The notes: generated from the letters alone by a model not told the origin. Counted from the stretch's first letter, positions 1 to 8,516 are shown. The stretch: DNA of 64,000 bases from Bradyrhizobium sp. LTSP849 (GCF_000938255.1 NZ_JYMR01000056.1:124001-188000); one strand, 5' to 3'. Made by a program: numbers and translations.

Positions 1-135
1 CCCGAAACGGCCAAGTTCCTGGCCTATCCCGACACCAAGGCGGCCGATCTCGGGCTGTTCACGCCGGACTGGAAGTTCATTGTTCCGCGCCGCGGTCCGT
101 GGCTTGAGCGCTATAATCAGGTGTTCACGAGCTGA
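1..135 (+). CDS. ABC transporter substrate-binding protein, C-terminal fragment
   Basis: The reading frame is open from base 1 and stops at 133-135, giving the last 44 residues of a protein that begins outside the window. Its end (LFTPDWKFIVPRRGPWLERY) resembles the C-terminus of the PotD-like binding protein at 24984-26063, where a W-x-K-I-x-P-x-R-G pattern is followed by a Tyr-Asn-Gln tail. The next gene, 12 bases on, is the matching ATPase, as in the second locus. By analogy the two permeases should lie just upstream, outside the window. Function rests on context and this short similarity. Confidence 0.7.
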   Translation, partial: PETAKFLAYPDTKAADLGLFTPDWKFIVPRRGPWLERYNQVFTS

Positions 136-147
136 GCAGGGGGTGCC

Positions 148-1242
148 ATGAGGTCGTCCGTAGTCAGGCTTGATCGCCTCAGCAAGGAATACAACCGAAC
201 GGTTGCCGTCGACGACGTATCGCTCACGATCGAGCCGGGCCATTTGATCGCGCTGCTCGGTCCGAGCGGATGCGGCAAGACCACCTGCCTTCGCATGATC
301 GCGGGCCTGATCCGTCCGACATCCGGCGACGTCTTCGTGAACGACGAGAGAGTGACCGACATTCCGGTCCATCGCCGCAACGTCGGAATGCTGTTTCAGA
401 GCTACGCTCTGTTCCCGCATCTTACCGTCGAGGAGAACATCGCATTCGGCCTCGACGTGCGCGGGATCGCGAAGGCCGAGGCCGCGAAGAAAGTGGCTTC
501 GGCACTCAGCCTCGTCCAGCTGTCGAACTTCGGAAAGCGGTATCCGGCGCAGTTGTCGGGCGGTCAGCAGCAGCGCGTCGCGCTTGGACGGGCGCTGGTC
601 ATTGAGCCGGCGATGCTGTTGCTCGATGAACCGCTAGGAGCGCTCGACAAGGGGCTGCGCGAAAGCATGCAGGTCGAGTTGCGCGCCTTGCAGCGCAGGC
701 TGGGTCTCACCACGATCATGGTCACCCATGATCAGGACGAGGCCCTGACCATGGCCGACAAGATCGTGGTGATGCGCGACGGCAAACTCGAGCAGGTCGG
801 CTCGCCGACCGAAATCTACCAGCGCCCGACGTCGAAATTTGTGGCGAAGTTCATCGGTGCTTCGAATCTGTTCGAAGGACACGTTGAACAGAGAAGCGGC
901 GGCGGTGCGCTCATCCGTGTTTCGCCGGAGCTGAGCCTGGAGGTCGACGAGATGCCGGCATCCGCGACCGACGCGATGATCTCGATTCGGCCCGAGTCGA
1001 TCATCGTCGAGAGGGCCGGCGAGAACGCAGCGCCACCACAGGTCAACAGCGTGGCTGCGCGTGTCGACCAGGCCATCTATAGAGGGTTCGTCAGTCACTA
1101 TTATCTGAAGACGAGCGGCGGCGAGCAGATCATTGTGTTCGAGCAGAATCAGTCGCAGCAAGCGGGACTTCGATATACCGTGGGCGAAGAGGTTGTCGCG
1201 CGATGGGGCTCTCCGAGCAATCACGTCATCGCACGCCACTGA
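148..1242 (+). CDS. ABC transporter ATP-binding protein, PotA-like
   Basis: This 364-residue ATPase should energise import of a small solute through two inner-membrane permeases. Walker A is GPSGCGKTT (38-46), the signature is LSGGQQQRV, Walker B is LLLDEPLGALD, and the H-loop sits in VTHDQDEAL. About 120 C-terminal residues form a TOBE-type regulatory region, the layout of PotA/FbpC/UgpC importers. It follows the binding-protein fragment by 12 bases and precedes a PxpB/PxpC/PxpA set by 119 bases. The importer probably brings in the substrate of those enzymes. Its closest relative in the window is the ATPase at 26067-27167, which sits in the same kind of cluster. Confidence 0.93.
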   Translation: MRSSVVRLDRLSKEYNRTVAVDDVSLTIEPGHLIALLGPSGCGKTTCLRMIAGLIRPTSGDVFVNDERVTDIPVHRRNVGMLFQSYALFPHLTVEENIAFGLDVRGIAKAEAAKKVASALSLVQLSNFGKRYPAQLSGGQQQRVALGRALVIEPAMLLLDEPLGALDKGLRESMQVELRALQRRLGLTTIMVTHDQDEALTMADKIVVMRDGKLEQVGSPTEIYQRPTSKFVAKFIGASNLFEGHVEQRSGGGALIRVSPELSLEVDEMPASATDAMISIRPESIIVERAGENAAPPQVNSVAARVDQAIYRGFVSHYYLKTSGGEQIIVFEQNQSQQAGLRYTVGEEVVARWGSPSNHVIARH

Positions 1243-1361
1243 GGCTCGCGGGCAATCGACATCCCTTATACCCGCAGACGAACATCGTCTTGGATCGACT
1301 TCCGCTGTCTGGCTAAATTTAACGCTGACGACGCCGTGGGCGTTGGACGTGCGAGGCGTTT

Positions 1362-2057
1362 TTGTCGATTAATCATCCCAGTGCTCCCTTTGTCGGCGCG
1401 ATCGAAAAAAGCCCGAAGGTCAGCCTGATCGGTACACTCGCGATGCTGATTGAAGCGCCCGGCGACTTCGACCTGGTACAGCAGGGACGCATCTGGGCCC
1501 TGGCTGATGCACTCTCGTCCTGGCCAAATGTCCAGGAGGCCGTCATTGGCGTCACCAACGTGATGCTGGCATTTGAGCAACCGCCTGACGATCTCGGCGG
1601 GCTCAGCGCTTCGATCATCGAACTGTGGCATCGTCTGCCGGGCCGTCAGGCGGATGGCAAGCTCATCGAAATTCCCGTCGTCTACGGCGGTGAGCAAGGA
1701 TTCGACTTGCCCGCGGTCGCCGCGCGCGCGGGACTATCCGAGCGGGAGGTGATCAGGATTCACAGCGACGGCGAATATACGGTTTGCGCGGTCGCGAGTT
1801 CGCCGGGGTTCGGTTACCTCCACGGCCTTGATCCGCGCATCTTCATGCCACGAAAGTCCGTACCTTCATTGAACATGAGCGCGGGCTCAGTGACCATCGG
1901 CGGGATGCAGACCGGCGTCGCGGTCTTGACCAGTCCGAACGGATGGAATGCGATCGGCTGGGCCTCTGTTGCGATGTTCGATCCAGAGCGGACCCAGCCG
2001 TCTCTCATGCTGCCGGGTGACCGCGTCAGGTTCAGGATCGATCGGATCGAGCTGTGA
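1362..2057 (+). CDS. pxpB: 5-oxoprolinase subunit PxpB / KipI family
   Basis: A 231-residue protein of the KipI/AHS1 family. Family traits seen are a LIGTLAMLIEAPG opening, a VVYGG segment before the middle, the SPGFGYLHGLDP turn and the VTIGGMQTGV strand. In bacteria PxpB and PxpC form an ATP-dependent complex that works with PxpA to open 5-oxoproline to glutamate; the same fold pair makes the carboxyltransferase domain of urea carboxylase. The chosen start is TTG; no ATG fits before the conserved N-terminus. The gene overlaps pxpC by 4 bases (GTGA). It has no carrier or AccC gene on its own strand, unlike the copies at 5226 and 18934. Confidence 0.88.
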   Translation: MSINHPSAPFVGAIEKSPKVSLIGTLAMLIEAPGDFDLVQQGRIWALADALSSWPNVQEAVIGVTNVMLAFEQPPDDLGGLSASIIELWHRLPGRQADGKLIEIPVVYGGEQGFDLPAVAARAGLSEREVIRIHSDGEYTVCAVASSPGFGYLHGLDPRIFMPRKSVPSLNMSAGSVTIGGMQTGVAVLTSPNGWNAIGWASVAMFDPERTQPSLMLPGDRVRFRIDRIEL

Positions 2058-3031
2058 TCGAGATACTGACCAGCAATGCGTTCAATACCATCCAGGATCA
2101 GGGCCGCAACGGCGCGCGCCGCCTGGGTGTGAGCACGTCCGGCGCCATGGATCCCGTCGCCCTCGAGGCCGGAAACGCGTTGCTTGGTAACGATCGCGAT
2201 GCCGCCGGAATCGAGATCCAGACGTTTCCTTTCCGCCTGCGATTCGAGGCCGACACCACATTCGCGCTAACCGGTGCCGACCACGATGCCACATTGGCGG
2301 GCACGACTGTTCCATCATGGTGGTGTAGGCGGGCCAAGGCAGGCGATATCCTTTCAATCAGCGCGCCCAGGCGAGGTACGCGCGTCTACGTGACGTTCGC
2401 AGGCGGCATCGATGTGCCGCGCGTGCTGGGCTCGCGCAGCACCCATCTGCGCGCCGGCTTCGGCGGGATGGAGGGCCGCGCCTTGCAGGCAGGCGACGTC
2501 GTGCCGGTCGGCGAGACACGGTGCGAGGCCGCCGGCCGCTTCGATTTCGGCGTCGAACCACCCGATGTGGCGATTGCGGGCCGTGGTCCATCGAAGGACC
2601 GCGTGCTGCGGGTGCGTCTCATGCGGGCCGGCGAATATGATCTGTTTTCGGAGGCGATGCAGGCCGCGTTCTGGTCCACGACATGGAAGATCAGTGCCCG
2701 CAGCGACCGCGGTGGATACCGCCTCACCGGAGGCAGACTGACATTGGACGCGCCGGTCGAGATGCGTTCGCATGGCGTCGTGGCGGGTGTCGTGCAGGTG
2801 CCGCCGGCCGGCGAGCCGATCATCCAGATGAGCGACGCCAACACGGCAGGCGGCTATCCGAAGATGGCTGCCGTGATTCAGGCCGATCTCTGGCGTCTCG
2901 GCCAGGCGGCGCCGGGATCGTTCATCGCCTTCAGCGAGGTCAGCTACCAGGAGGCCGTTGCGGCCATGGCGCCCGTCAACGGCTACCTCGCGAAGTTGCG
3001 TGCGACTGCGGATCTCTATCGAGCGCTTTGA
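2054..3031 (+). CDS. pxpC: 5-oxoprolinase subunit PxpC / KipA family
   Basis: A 325-residue KipA/AHS2 protein starting at GTG inside the end of pxpB. Conserved blocks are the SGAMDPVALEAGNALLGN segment, GGIDVPRVLGSRST and ANTAGGYPKMA. It should partner the PxpB next to it. Compared with the two other PxpC copies in this window it has SDRGGYRL where they have SNR(Y/M)GYRL, so it may belong to a different functional subgroup. The operon context (importer, pxpB, pxpC, pxpA, no biotin genes on this strand) is that of a plain 5-oxoprolinase. The substrate has not been shown and could be another lactam. Confidence 0.88.
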   Translation: MIEILTSNAFNTIQDQGRNGARRLGVSTSGAMDPVALEAGNALLGNDRDAAGIEIQTFPFRLRFEADTTFALTGADHDATLAGTTVPSWWCRRAKAGDILSISAPRRGTRVYVTFAGGIDVPRVLGSRSTHLRAGFGGMEGRALQAGDVVPVGETRCEAAGRFDFGVEPPDVAIAGRGPSKDRVLRVRLMRAGEYDLFSEAMQAAFWSTTWKISARSDRGGYRLTGGRLTLDAPVEMRSHGVVAGVVQVPPAGEPIIQMSDANTAGGYPKMAAVIQADLWRLGQAAPGSFIAFSEVSYQEAVAAMAPVNGYLAKLRATADLYRAL

Positions 3032-3066
3032 GTGGACATCAACAATAACAAGAGCAGGGTGCAAAC

Positions 3067-3834
3067 ATGAAAATCGGCATCAATTCAGACATGGGCGAAG
3101 GTTTCGGCAACTATCGCATCTGCGACGATGAGGCGCTGATGGGCATCATCTCGTCGGCCAATGTCGCGTGTGGTTTCCACGCCGGCGATCCCATCATCAT
3201 GGATCGCATGGTCCGGCTGGCGAAGCAGAAGGGGGTCGAGGTCGGCGCCCATCCGGGCCTGCCGGATCTGCTCGGTTTTGGCCGGCGCGTGATCCAGATG
3301 GATGCCGCCGAGCTCGAGAAGCACATGGTCTACCAGATCGGCGCGTTACAGGCGATCGCGGCCAACGCAGGCCACCGCGTGACCCATGTCAGCTTCCATG
3401 CAGCGATGGGCAACATGGTGGATGCGGATCCCGAGATGGCCGAAATCGTTGCGCGTGCGATTGCGACCATCAATCGCGATTTCATCGTGTTCTCGCAGCC
3501 CGGCGCCGAGATCGTGCGGGCCGCGCGCAAGGTCGGCCTGCGTGTCCTGACGCTGTTCCTGGCCGATCGGGCCTACGACGAGAATGCCCATCTGGTGTCC
3601 CGCAAGCTTCCCAATTCGGTCATCACCTCGCCCGAGGCCGTGGCCGAGCGGGTTCAGCGGTTCCTTGATAGCGGAACGGTGAAGACGATCGAAGGCAAGT
3701 CGATCAAGATCGAGGCGCGCTCGATCCTGATCCACAGCGACACCCCCGGATCGGTCAACCTCGCCGGCACGGTGCGCCGCGTGATCGAGCAGGGCGGCGG
3801 TGAAGTCACGCCCGCAACCGTATTGCTCAACTGA
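3067..3834 (+). CDS. pxpA: 5-oxoprolinase subunit PxpA, LamB/YcsF family
   Basis: 255 residues, full length for the LamB/YcsF family. The N-terminal INSDMGEGFG and the SSANVACGFHAGDP segment carry the conserved Asp, Glu and His residues expected to line the active site. The AHPGLPDLLGFGRR block and a late HSDTPG motif complete the family pattern. PxpA is the subunit that acts with PxpBC in ATP-dependent hydrolysis of 5-oxoproline. The gene lies 35 bases after pxpC. Its end overlaps the end of the convergent minus-strand operon by 8 bases (3827-3834), so the two transcription units meet tail to tail with no room for a separate terminator. Confidence 0.92.
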   Translation: MKIGINSDMGEGFGNYRICDDEALMGIISSANVACGFHAGDPIIMDRMVRLAKQKGVEVGAHPGLPDLLGFGRRVIQMDAAELEKHMVYQIGALQAIAANAGHRVTHVSFHAAMGNMVDADPEMAEIVARAIATINRDFIVFSQPGAEIVRAARKVGLRVLTLFLADRAYDENAHLVSRKLPNSVITSPEAVAERVQRFLDSGTVKTIEGKSIKIEARSILIHSDTPGSVNLAGTVRRVIEQGGGEVTPATVLLN

Positions 3835-4261
3835 TCGGGCTGATCTTGCCGAGCGGGCGGATGCGCGCAATTGGTGTGCCGTAGCCGACCATTGCCCCCG
3901 TCTCTGCGATCACGGCATCGACGGTGCCAGCGGCCGGCGCAATGACGGGTGCATAGAGCAGTCCGATCTTGACCAGGCCGACGATTGCGCCGGCCTCGAT
4001 CCGCTGACCGGGCGCAACAAACGGCTTGTCCCGCCAGGGATGAGCCGCAAGGAAATGTCCTGCGACATCGGCCTTGGCAATGACGGAGTGGTCTGCGGCT
4101 GGGCCGGCCGCAGCAGCCAGCATCGGAGAGGCAGCCATCCGGGCGCCTGTATCCATGACGAGCTTCAGCGACTGTCCCGACTCCTCGATCTCGATCGCGT
4201 CGACGCCGGACCTTTCGAGGATTTGCGCCAGGCGTTCGATATCGGTCAGCTCTATCGGCAT
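3827..4261 (-). CDS. biotin-carrier-like protein without the biotin lysine
   Basis: A 144-residue relative of AccB. Residues 1-37 match the AccB N-terminal helix and strand pattern, and residues 65-137 match a biotinyl/lipoyl hammerhead domain. In true carriers the turn reads E-A-M-K; here the aligned stretch is KIGLLYAPV, so the acceptor lysine position is Leu101 and the flanking Met is Gly100. It therefore cannot be biotinylated at the usual place. It is the last gene of the operon SDR-carrier-accC-pxpB-pxpC-this gene and overlaps pxpC by 10 bases. A true carrier is at the other end of the same operon. A structural or regulatory subunit is the simplest reading. The second locus has an equivalent at 20624-21043. 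Confidence 0.85.
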   Translation of the reverse strand: MPIELTDIERLAQILERSGVDAIEIEESGQSLKLVMDTGARMAASPMLAAAAGPAADHSVIAKADVAGHFLAAHPWRDKPFVAPGQRIEAGAIVGLVKIGLLYAPVIAPAAGTVDAVIAETGAMVGYGTPIARIRPLGKISPIS

Positions 4262-5229
4262 GCTCTGATCTCCTCGACAAGACGCACATTTGTCCTCAGC
4301 CGATCGAGATAGGCGGACATCTCGGCCTCGGCCGCAAGCGCATCGGTATAAGCGGTTTGCTCGAACCGCAATTTTCCGCCGAGGCGCGCCTGCCCGACGC
4401 GCCAGAGATCGGCCCTGATCACGGTTGCGATCTTCGGATAGCCGCCGGACGTCTGCGCGTCGCGCATCTGGATGATGGGTTGCCCGTTGGGTGGAATCTG
4501 GATGACGCCGGGGACGATGCCGTGAGAGCGCTTCTCGATCGGCACGCGCGGCTTCACGGCCGGGCCTTGCAGACGGTAGCCGTAGCGGTTGCTTTGCGGC
4601 GTGATCTTCCAGCTGCTACGCCAGAACAGCGCCTGCGTGGGACCGTCGAATCCGTCATATTCGCCCGCGATCACGACCCTGACGATGGTCTCGTCCGTGG
4701 ATGCGTTTGCCCGCGCCAGAGTGAGATCGGCCGGCTCGATCCCGAGCTCGCCGATGGTCGCGGTGGACGCGGCGCAGGGCAGGATATCGCCGGGCTGGAG
4801 CGGTCGTCCGTGCAAACCGCCGAATTCGCCGCGAAATTGCGTGCTGCGCGATCCCAGCACGATCGGCACGTCGATGCCGCCGCCGACCGTCAGATAGCAT
4901 CGCGCGCCGTGGGACATCGCCTTGATGGTTAGAACATCTCCGGCGCGGGCGTACGAACGCCACCATGGCGGGATCGAGCGTCCTGCGATTTCGGCCTCGA
5001 CCCCGGCGCCCGTCAGCGCGAAGGCCCTGTCCCGGCCGAAGCTGAGCTTGAACGGCAGCATCGGGATTTCGATGCCGGCGGCATTCTCGTCATTGCCGAG
5101 AAGGATGTTGCCGGCGCGCAAGGCGACGTCGTCCATCGCGCCCGATGTGCCGACCCCGAAGCGATATTGGTCGAACCGGCCCAGGTCCTGGACGCTGGCC
5201 GGACCCGTGACTGACAGGATCTCGATCAA
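4252..5229 (-). CDS. biotin-dependent carboxyltransferase family protein, PxpC/KipA type
   Basis: A 325-residue KipA/AHS2 protein. A longer open frame exists upstream, but family similarity begins at IEILSVTGPASVQDLGR, so I choose the TTG at 5229, which overlaps the pxpB stop by 4 bases (TTGA) and gives the same length as the plus-strand copy. Conserved blocks GTSGAMDDVALRAGN, GGIDVPIVLGSRST and TSGGYPKIA are present. Here the gene stands in one operon with biotin carboxylase and carrier, the combination found as one chain in urea carboxylase. It may form the carboxyltransferase with the neighbouring PxpB-like protein. The acceptor is unknown; 5-oxoproline or another lactam or amide is an inference. 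Confidence 0.88.
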   Translation of the reverse strand: MIEILSVTGPASVQDLGRFDQYRFGVGTSGAMDDVALRAGNILLGNDENAAGIEIPMLPFKLSFGRDRAFALTGAGVEAEIAGRSIPPWWRSYARAGDVLTIKAMSHGARCYLTVGGGIDVPIVLGSRSTQFRGEFGGLHGRPLQPGDILPCAASTATIGELGIEPADLTLARANASTDETIVRVVIAGEYDGFDGPTQALFWRSSWKITPQSNRYGYRLQGPAVKPRVPIEKRSHGIVPGVIQIPPNGQPIIQMRDAQTSGGYPKIATVIRADLWRVGQARLGGKLRFEQTAYTDALAAEAEMSAYLDRLRTNVRLVEEIRACR

Positions 5230-5888
5230 CGGATCACCCGTTCGATCTCGAAGCGGATGATATCGCCGGGTACGAGCGCGGCCGGTGTAGGCCAGGACGG
5301 ATCGAAGAACGTCCAGTCCGTATGCCCGATGGCGTGCCAGCCGCTGGGGCCAGGTGATGCGGAGACGCCGGTCTGTGATCCGCCGATGGACACCGAGCCA
5401 CCTGCGGAACGTTGCAGCGGCGTCTGACGCCGCGGCATGGTGATCCGCGGGTCCATGCCGCCGAGGTAGCAATAGCCGGGATGGCTGCCCAGCGCGAACA
5501 CCGTGTAGAGCGGCGCAGCATGGATCGACACGACATCGTCCACTGACAGGCCGCAATGATCGGCGACGGACTTGAGCGACGATCCGATCTCGCCGCCATA
5601 GGTGACAGGCAGCTTGATCTCGCGACCGCCGATGGCGATGCCTTCTGCCTCGTCCCAGCCGTCGTTGAGGGCGGTAATCAGGGTCTTAAGCTCGCGGGGA
5701 GGTGTCTCGAAGGTCAGCATCAGGTTGGTGATGCCGGGAATCGCCTCACGGATTCCCGGCCATGCCGATGCGGTGGCCGCCAGCGACCAGATGCGCCGCT
5801 GATGCGGCAGGTCGAACGCGCCGGGGGCCTCGAACAATAGCGCCGATGTTCCGAGCAGGCTGATCCGCGGTCGGTCCGGCGTCGTCAT
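5226..5888 (-). CDS. PxpB/KipI family subunit of a biotin-dependent enzyme
   Basis: 220 residues of the KipI/AHS1 family, with ISLLGTSALLFEAPG at the start, VTYGGEIG in the middle, GSHPGYCYLGGMDP at the turn and a VSIGGSQTGVSASP strand. The ATG at 5888 overlaps the accC stop, and its own stop overlaps the next start by 4 bases, so it is translationally coupled on both sides. In urea carboxylase the homologous domains AHS1 and AHS2 form the carboxyltransferase, so this protein and the KipA-type protein after it probably do the same with the carboxybiotin made by the next two proteins. Confidence 0.88.
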   Translation of the reverse strand: MTTPDRPRISLLGTSALLFEAPGAFDLPHQRRIWSLAATASAWPGIREAIPGITNLMLTFETPPRELKTLITALNDGWDEAEGIAIGGREIKLPVTYGGEIGSSLKSVADHCGLSVDDVVSIHAAPLYTVFALGSHPGYCYLGGMDPRITMPRRQTPLQRSAGGSVSIGGSQTGVSASPGPSGWHAIGHTDWTFFDPSWPTPAALVPGDIIRFEIERVIR

Positions 5889-7240
5889 TGCGCGGCCACT
5901 CGCGCGCTCATCCAGTGCTCGAGATGGTGGATGTCGTAGCCGCCACGGCAGAACGTCGGATCGGACAGGATCGCCTGATGCAACGGCACATTGGTTCGGA
6001 TGCCTTCGGCGCGCAGTTCAGACAAGGCGACGCGCGCGCGTGCCATGGCTTCATCGCGGGTGCTGCCATGGGCGATCAGCTTGCCGATCAGCGAGTCATA
6101 GTGACGGGAAACGGTGGCACCGGCGGTGATGTGGGAATCGACGCGGATGCCGATCCCGCCGGGAACGTCCCAGCGCGTCACCGTGCCGGGCGATGGCGCG
6201 AAGGTGGTGGGGTCTTCGGCATTGATGCGAAACTCGATCGCATGGCCAACGCGCGCGATGTCGGCTTGCGAGATCCGCAGCGGCTCGCCTTGTGCGATCC
6301 GGATTTGCTCCTTGACGATGTCGATCCCGGTCGTCATCTCGGTGACGGGGTGCTCGACCTGGACGCGCGTGTTCATCTCGATGAAGAAGAATTGCCCGTC
6401 CTCGTAGAGGAATTCGAAAGTGCCTGCGCCGCGGTAGCCGATCCGCCGGCAGGCTTCGACGCAGCTTGAGCCCACCTGTTCGATCAGCGCGCGATCGATG
6501 CCGGGTGCGGGAGCTTCCTCGACGACCTTCTGGTTTCTGCGTTGGAGCGAGCAGTCGCGGTCGCCGAGCCAGAGATGATTGTCGTGCTGATCGCACAGCA
6601 CCTGAATCTCGATATGGCGGGGCTTTTCGAGGAATTTCTCGATGTAGACCGCAGCGTTCTTGAAGGCCTTGCTCGCCTCCGCACGCGTCAGCGCGAGCGC
6701 CTGATCCAGTGCGTCTTCGTTGCGCACGATCCGCATGCCGCGTCCGCCGCCGCCACCGGCGGCCTTGATGATCACGGGGTACCCAATGTCCCGCGCGAGC
6801 GCGCGCACTTCGGCCGGATCATCCGGCAGGGCGCTGTCCGGCCCGGGCACGCAAGGCACGCCGGCCGTTCGCATCGTGCGCTTGGCTGCAACCTTGTCGC
6901 CCATGGTCCGGATGCAATCCGCCGGTGGGCCGATGAAGGTGAGGCCGGCGCGCGTGACCCGCTCGGCGAACTCCGCACTCTCCGAGAGGAATCCGTAGCC
7001 CGGGTGAATTGCCTGGGCGCCGCTGACCTCCGCCGCGAGCAGGATCGCCGCCGCGTTGAGATAGGTGCCGCTCGCCGGTGCCGGCCCGATGCAGAGTGCC
7101 TGGTCTGCAAGCGCGACATAGCGCGCGTCGTTGTCCGCTTCCGAGTGAATGACGACCGTCTTGAGGCCCATGGCCCGACAGGCGCGCTGGATACGAAGCG
7201 CGATCTCGCCGCGGTTGGCGATCAGGACCTTGTCGAACAT
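5885..7240 (-). CDS. accC: acetyl-CoA carboxylase biotin carboxylase subunit family (AccC-like)
   Basis: A 451-residue biotin carboxylase, the usual length for stand-alone AccC. It shows the N-terminal ANRGEIALRI fold, the glycine-rich ATP lid AAGGGGGRGM, the EKFLEKPRHIEIQV segment and the EMNTRVQVEHPVTE active-site block. It carboxylates biotin on a carrier with ATP and bicarbonate. The carrier gene ends at its start codon (1-base overlap, TGATG), and a KipI-type gene overlaps its end. Housekeeping accBC does not sit with KipI/KipA genes, so this copy most likely serves the local complex rather than fatty-acid synthesis. The locus around 21 kb has a paralogue. Confidence 0.94.
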   Translation of the reverse strand: MFDKVLIANRGEIALRIQRACRAMGLKTVVIHSEADNDARYVALADQALCIGPAPASGTYLNAAAILLAAEVSGAQAIHPGYGFLSESAEFAERVTRAGLTFIGPPADCIRTMGDKVAAKRTMRTAGVPCVPGPDSALPDDPAEVRALARDIGYPVIIKAAGGGGGRGMRIVRNEDALDQALALTRAEASKAFKNAAVYIEKFLEKPRHIEIQVLCDQHDNHLWLGDRDCSLQRRNQKVVEEAPAPGIDRALIEQVGSSCVEACRRIGYRGAGTFEFLYEDGQFFFIEMNTRVQVEHPVTEMTTGIDIVKEQIRIAQGEPLRISQADIARVGHAIEFRINAEDPTTFAPSPGTVTRWDVPGGIGIRVDSHITAGATVSRHYDSLIGKLIAHGSTRDEAMARARVALSELRAEGIRTNVPLHQAILSDPTFCRGGYDIHHLEHWMSARVAAQ

Positions 7241-7761
7241 CAGGATGGACCCGCAGGACCGATCCGAAACAGGGCTTGTCCCGCTTCGATCTCGTTACCG
7301 TCATCCGCGAGGATCGCAAGCACGACGCCCGGCGCTTCGGCTGTGACGTCGATGAAGGTCTTCATTGCCTCGATGATGCATATCTTCTGCCCGACCTCGA
7401 TCCGTGCACCGACCTCGACCAGCGGCGGCTCGTCCGGCGCCGCTGCCCGGTAGAACACGCCGTGCATCGGTGCGGGCACGACAATGTTTGTGATGGCCGA
7501 GGCGGGGGCGTCGGGAGCAGGGCCTTCCTGGCGATCGAGGGCGGGAGCCTGCGAGTTGCCTGCACTTGCAAGAGGTGCCGAGACCTGGGGCGCTCCCTGA
7601 TCCGGTCGCTTGAGGATGCGGATGCGTGTTCCATCCTGCGTAAGCTCGAGTTCCGCGATGGAGGACCTCGCAACCAGATCCACGAGCTGTTCGATTTTAG
7701 GGAGATCCACGGTCACGCTCTGTGTTGACGGCACGTCGAGTTCGGGGCGTTCATGCATCAC
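7240..7761 (-). CDS. biotin carboxyl carrier protein (functional acceptor lysine)
   Basis: 173 residues with an AccB-type N-terminal segment (16-51), a Pro/Ala-rich linker (about 53-90) and a biotinyl domain (92-170). The acceptor motif IIEAMKTF places the biotin lysine at Lys134. Translation probably starts at GTG 7761, overlapping the SDR stop by 4 bases (GTGA); an ATG three bases in is also possible. It precedes accC with a 1-base overlap. It should carry carboxybiotin from AccC to the KipA/KipI pair. It contrasts with the lysine-less carrier-like protein at the end of the same operon. Confidence 0.93.
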   Translation of the reverse strand: MMHERPELDVPSTQSVTVDLPKIEQLVDLVARSSIAELELTQDGTRIRILKRPDQGAPQVSAPLASAGNSQAPALDRQEGPAPDAPASAITNIVVPAPMHGVFYRAAAPDEPPLVEVGARIEVGQKICIIEAMKTFIDVTAEAPGVVLAILADDGNEIEAGQALFRIGPAGPS

Positions 7762-8516
7762 TCTGCTGGCCGCGGGCCCTTTTGTGCGAAATTGAGGCCG
7801 CCGACAACCTGCTGGGTCGGCAAGACCTCCATGAACGCGACATTCATGCGCGCCGGCGATCCGATCGCGAATGTGATCGAGTTGGCGATGTCCTCAGGCT
7901 GGAGTGCATCATAGTCGTCAAAGAAGCGGCGCTTGGCTTCGGCGAGGTCGCCCAGAAGGCGCCCGAAGACTTCAGTCTCGACCCGCGCCGGTGATATCTC
8001 GGTGACGCGAACCCTGGTGCCGAAGAGATCAACGCGCAATTGCTGCGACAGCGAGTGAATGCCCGCTTTGGTGGCATGGTACACGGTGTTTCCGCCGGCA
8101 AATGCGTAGTGGCCCGCGATGGAGGAGATGTTGACGATATGGCCGCGGTCGCGGTGCGCCATGCCCGGCACGACGAGCCGTGTCAGATGCAGCACCGCAC
8201 GCAGATTGACGTCGATGAGTGCGTCGACATCCTCCGGCGTCGTGTCCAGGATATTCCCGCGTCGGGATTGGCCGGCATTGTTGACCAGGACGTCGAACTC
8301 GGCGGACTTCGCCAGCGCCGCAAGCGCGTCCAGGTCGCTGATATCAACGGCGCAGGGCCGGCATCCGGTCTCCGCGGATAGGGCGCTCAAGCGGGCTGCG
8401 TCGCGCGCCACGGCGTAGACTTCGAGCCCTTCCGCACTGAGGCGGCGCACCGTCGCCGCACCGATCCCCGAGGACGCACCGGTCACCAGGGCCGTTCGAT
8501 AGTCCGAAAATCCCAT
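7758..8516 (-). CDS. SDR family NAD(P)-dependent oxidoreductase
   Basis: A 252-residue classical short-chain dehydrogenase. The cofactor motif TGASSGIG is at 12-19, NNAG is in the fourth strand, and the catalytic serine and YHATK pair follow. The length and the ARDAARLSAL segment after strand 2 resemble NADP-type enzymes that act on hydroxy-amino acids or small aldehydes, but the substrate cannot be read from sequence. It is the first gene of the minus-strand operon, overlaps the biotin carrier gene by 4 bases, and is divergent from the LysR gene at 8702, which probably controls it. Confidence 0.9.
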   Translation of the reverse strand: MGFSDYRTALVTGASSGIGAATVRRLSAEGLEVYAVARDAARLSALSAETGCRPCAVDISDLDALAALAKSAEFDVLVNNAGQSRRGNILDTTPEDVDALIDVNLRAVLHLTRLVVPGMAHRDRGHIVNISSIAGHYAFAGGNTVYHATKAGIHSLSQQLRVDLFGTRVRVTEISPARVETEVFGRLLGDLAEAKRRFFDDYDALQPEDIANSITFAIGSPARMNVAFMEVLPTQQVVGGLNFAQKGPRPAE

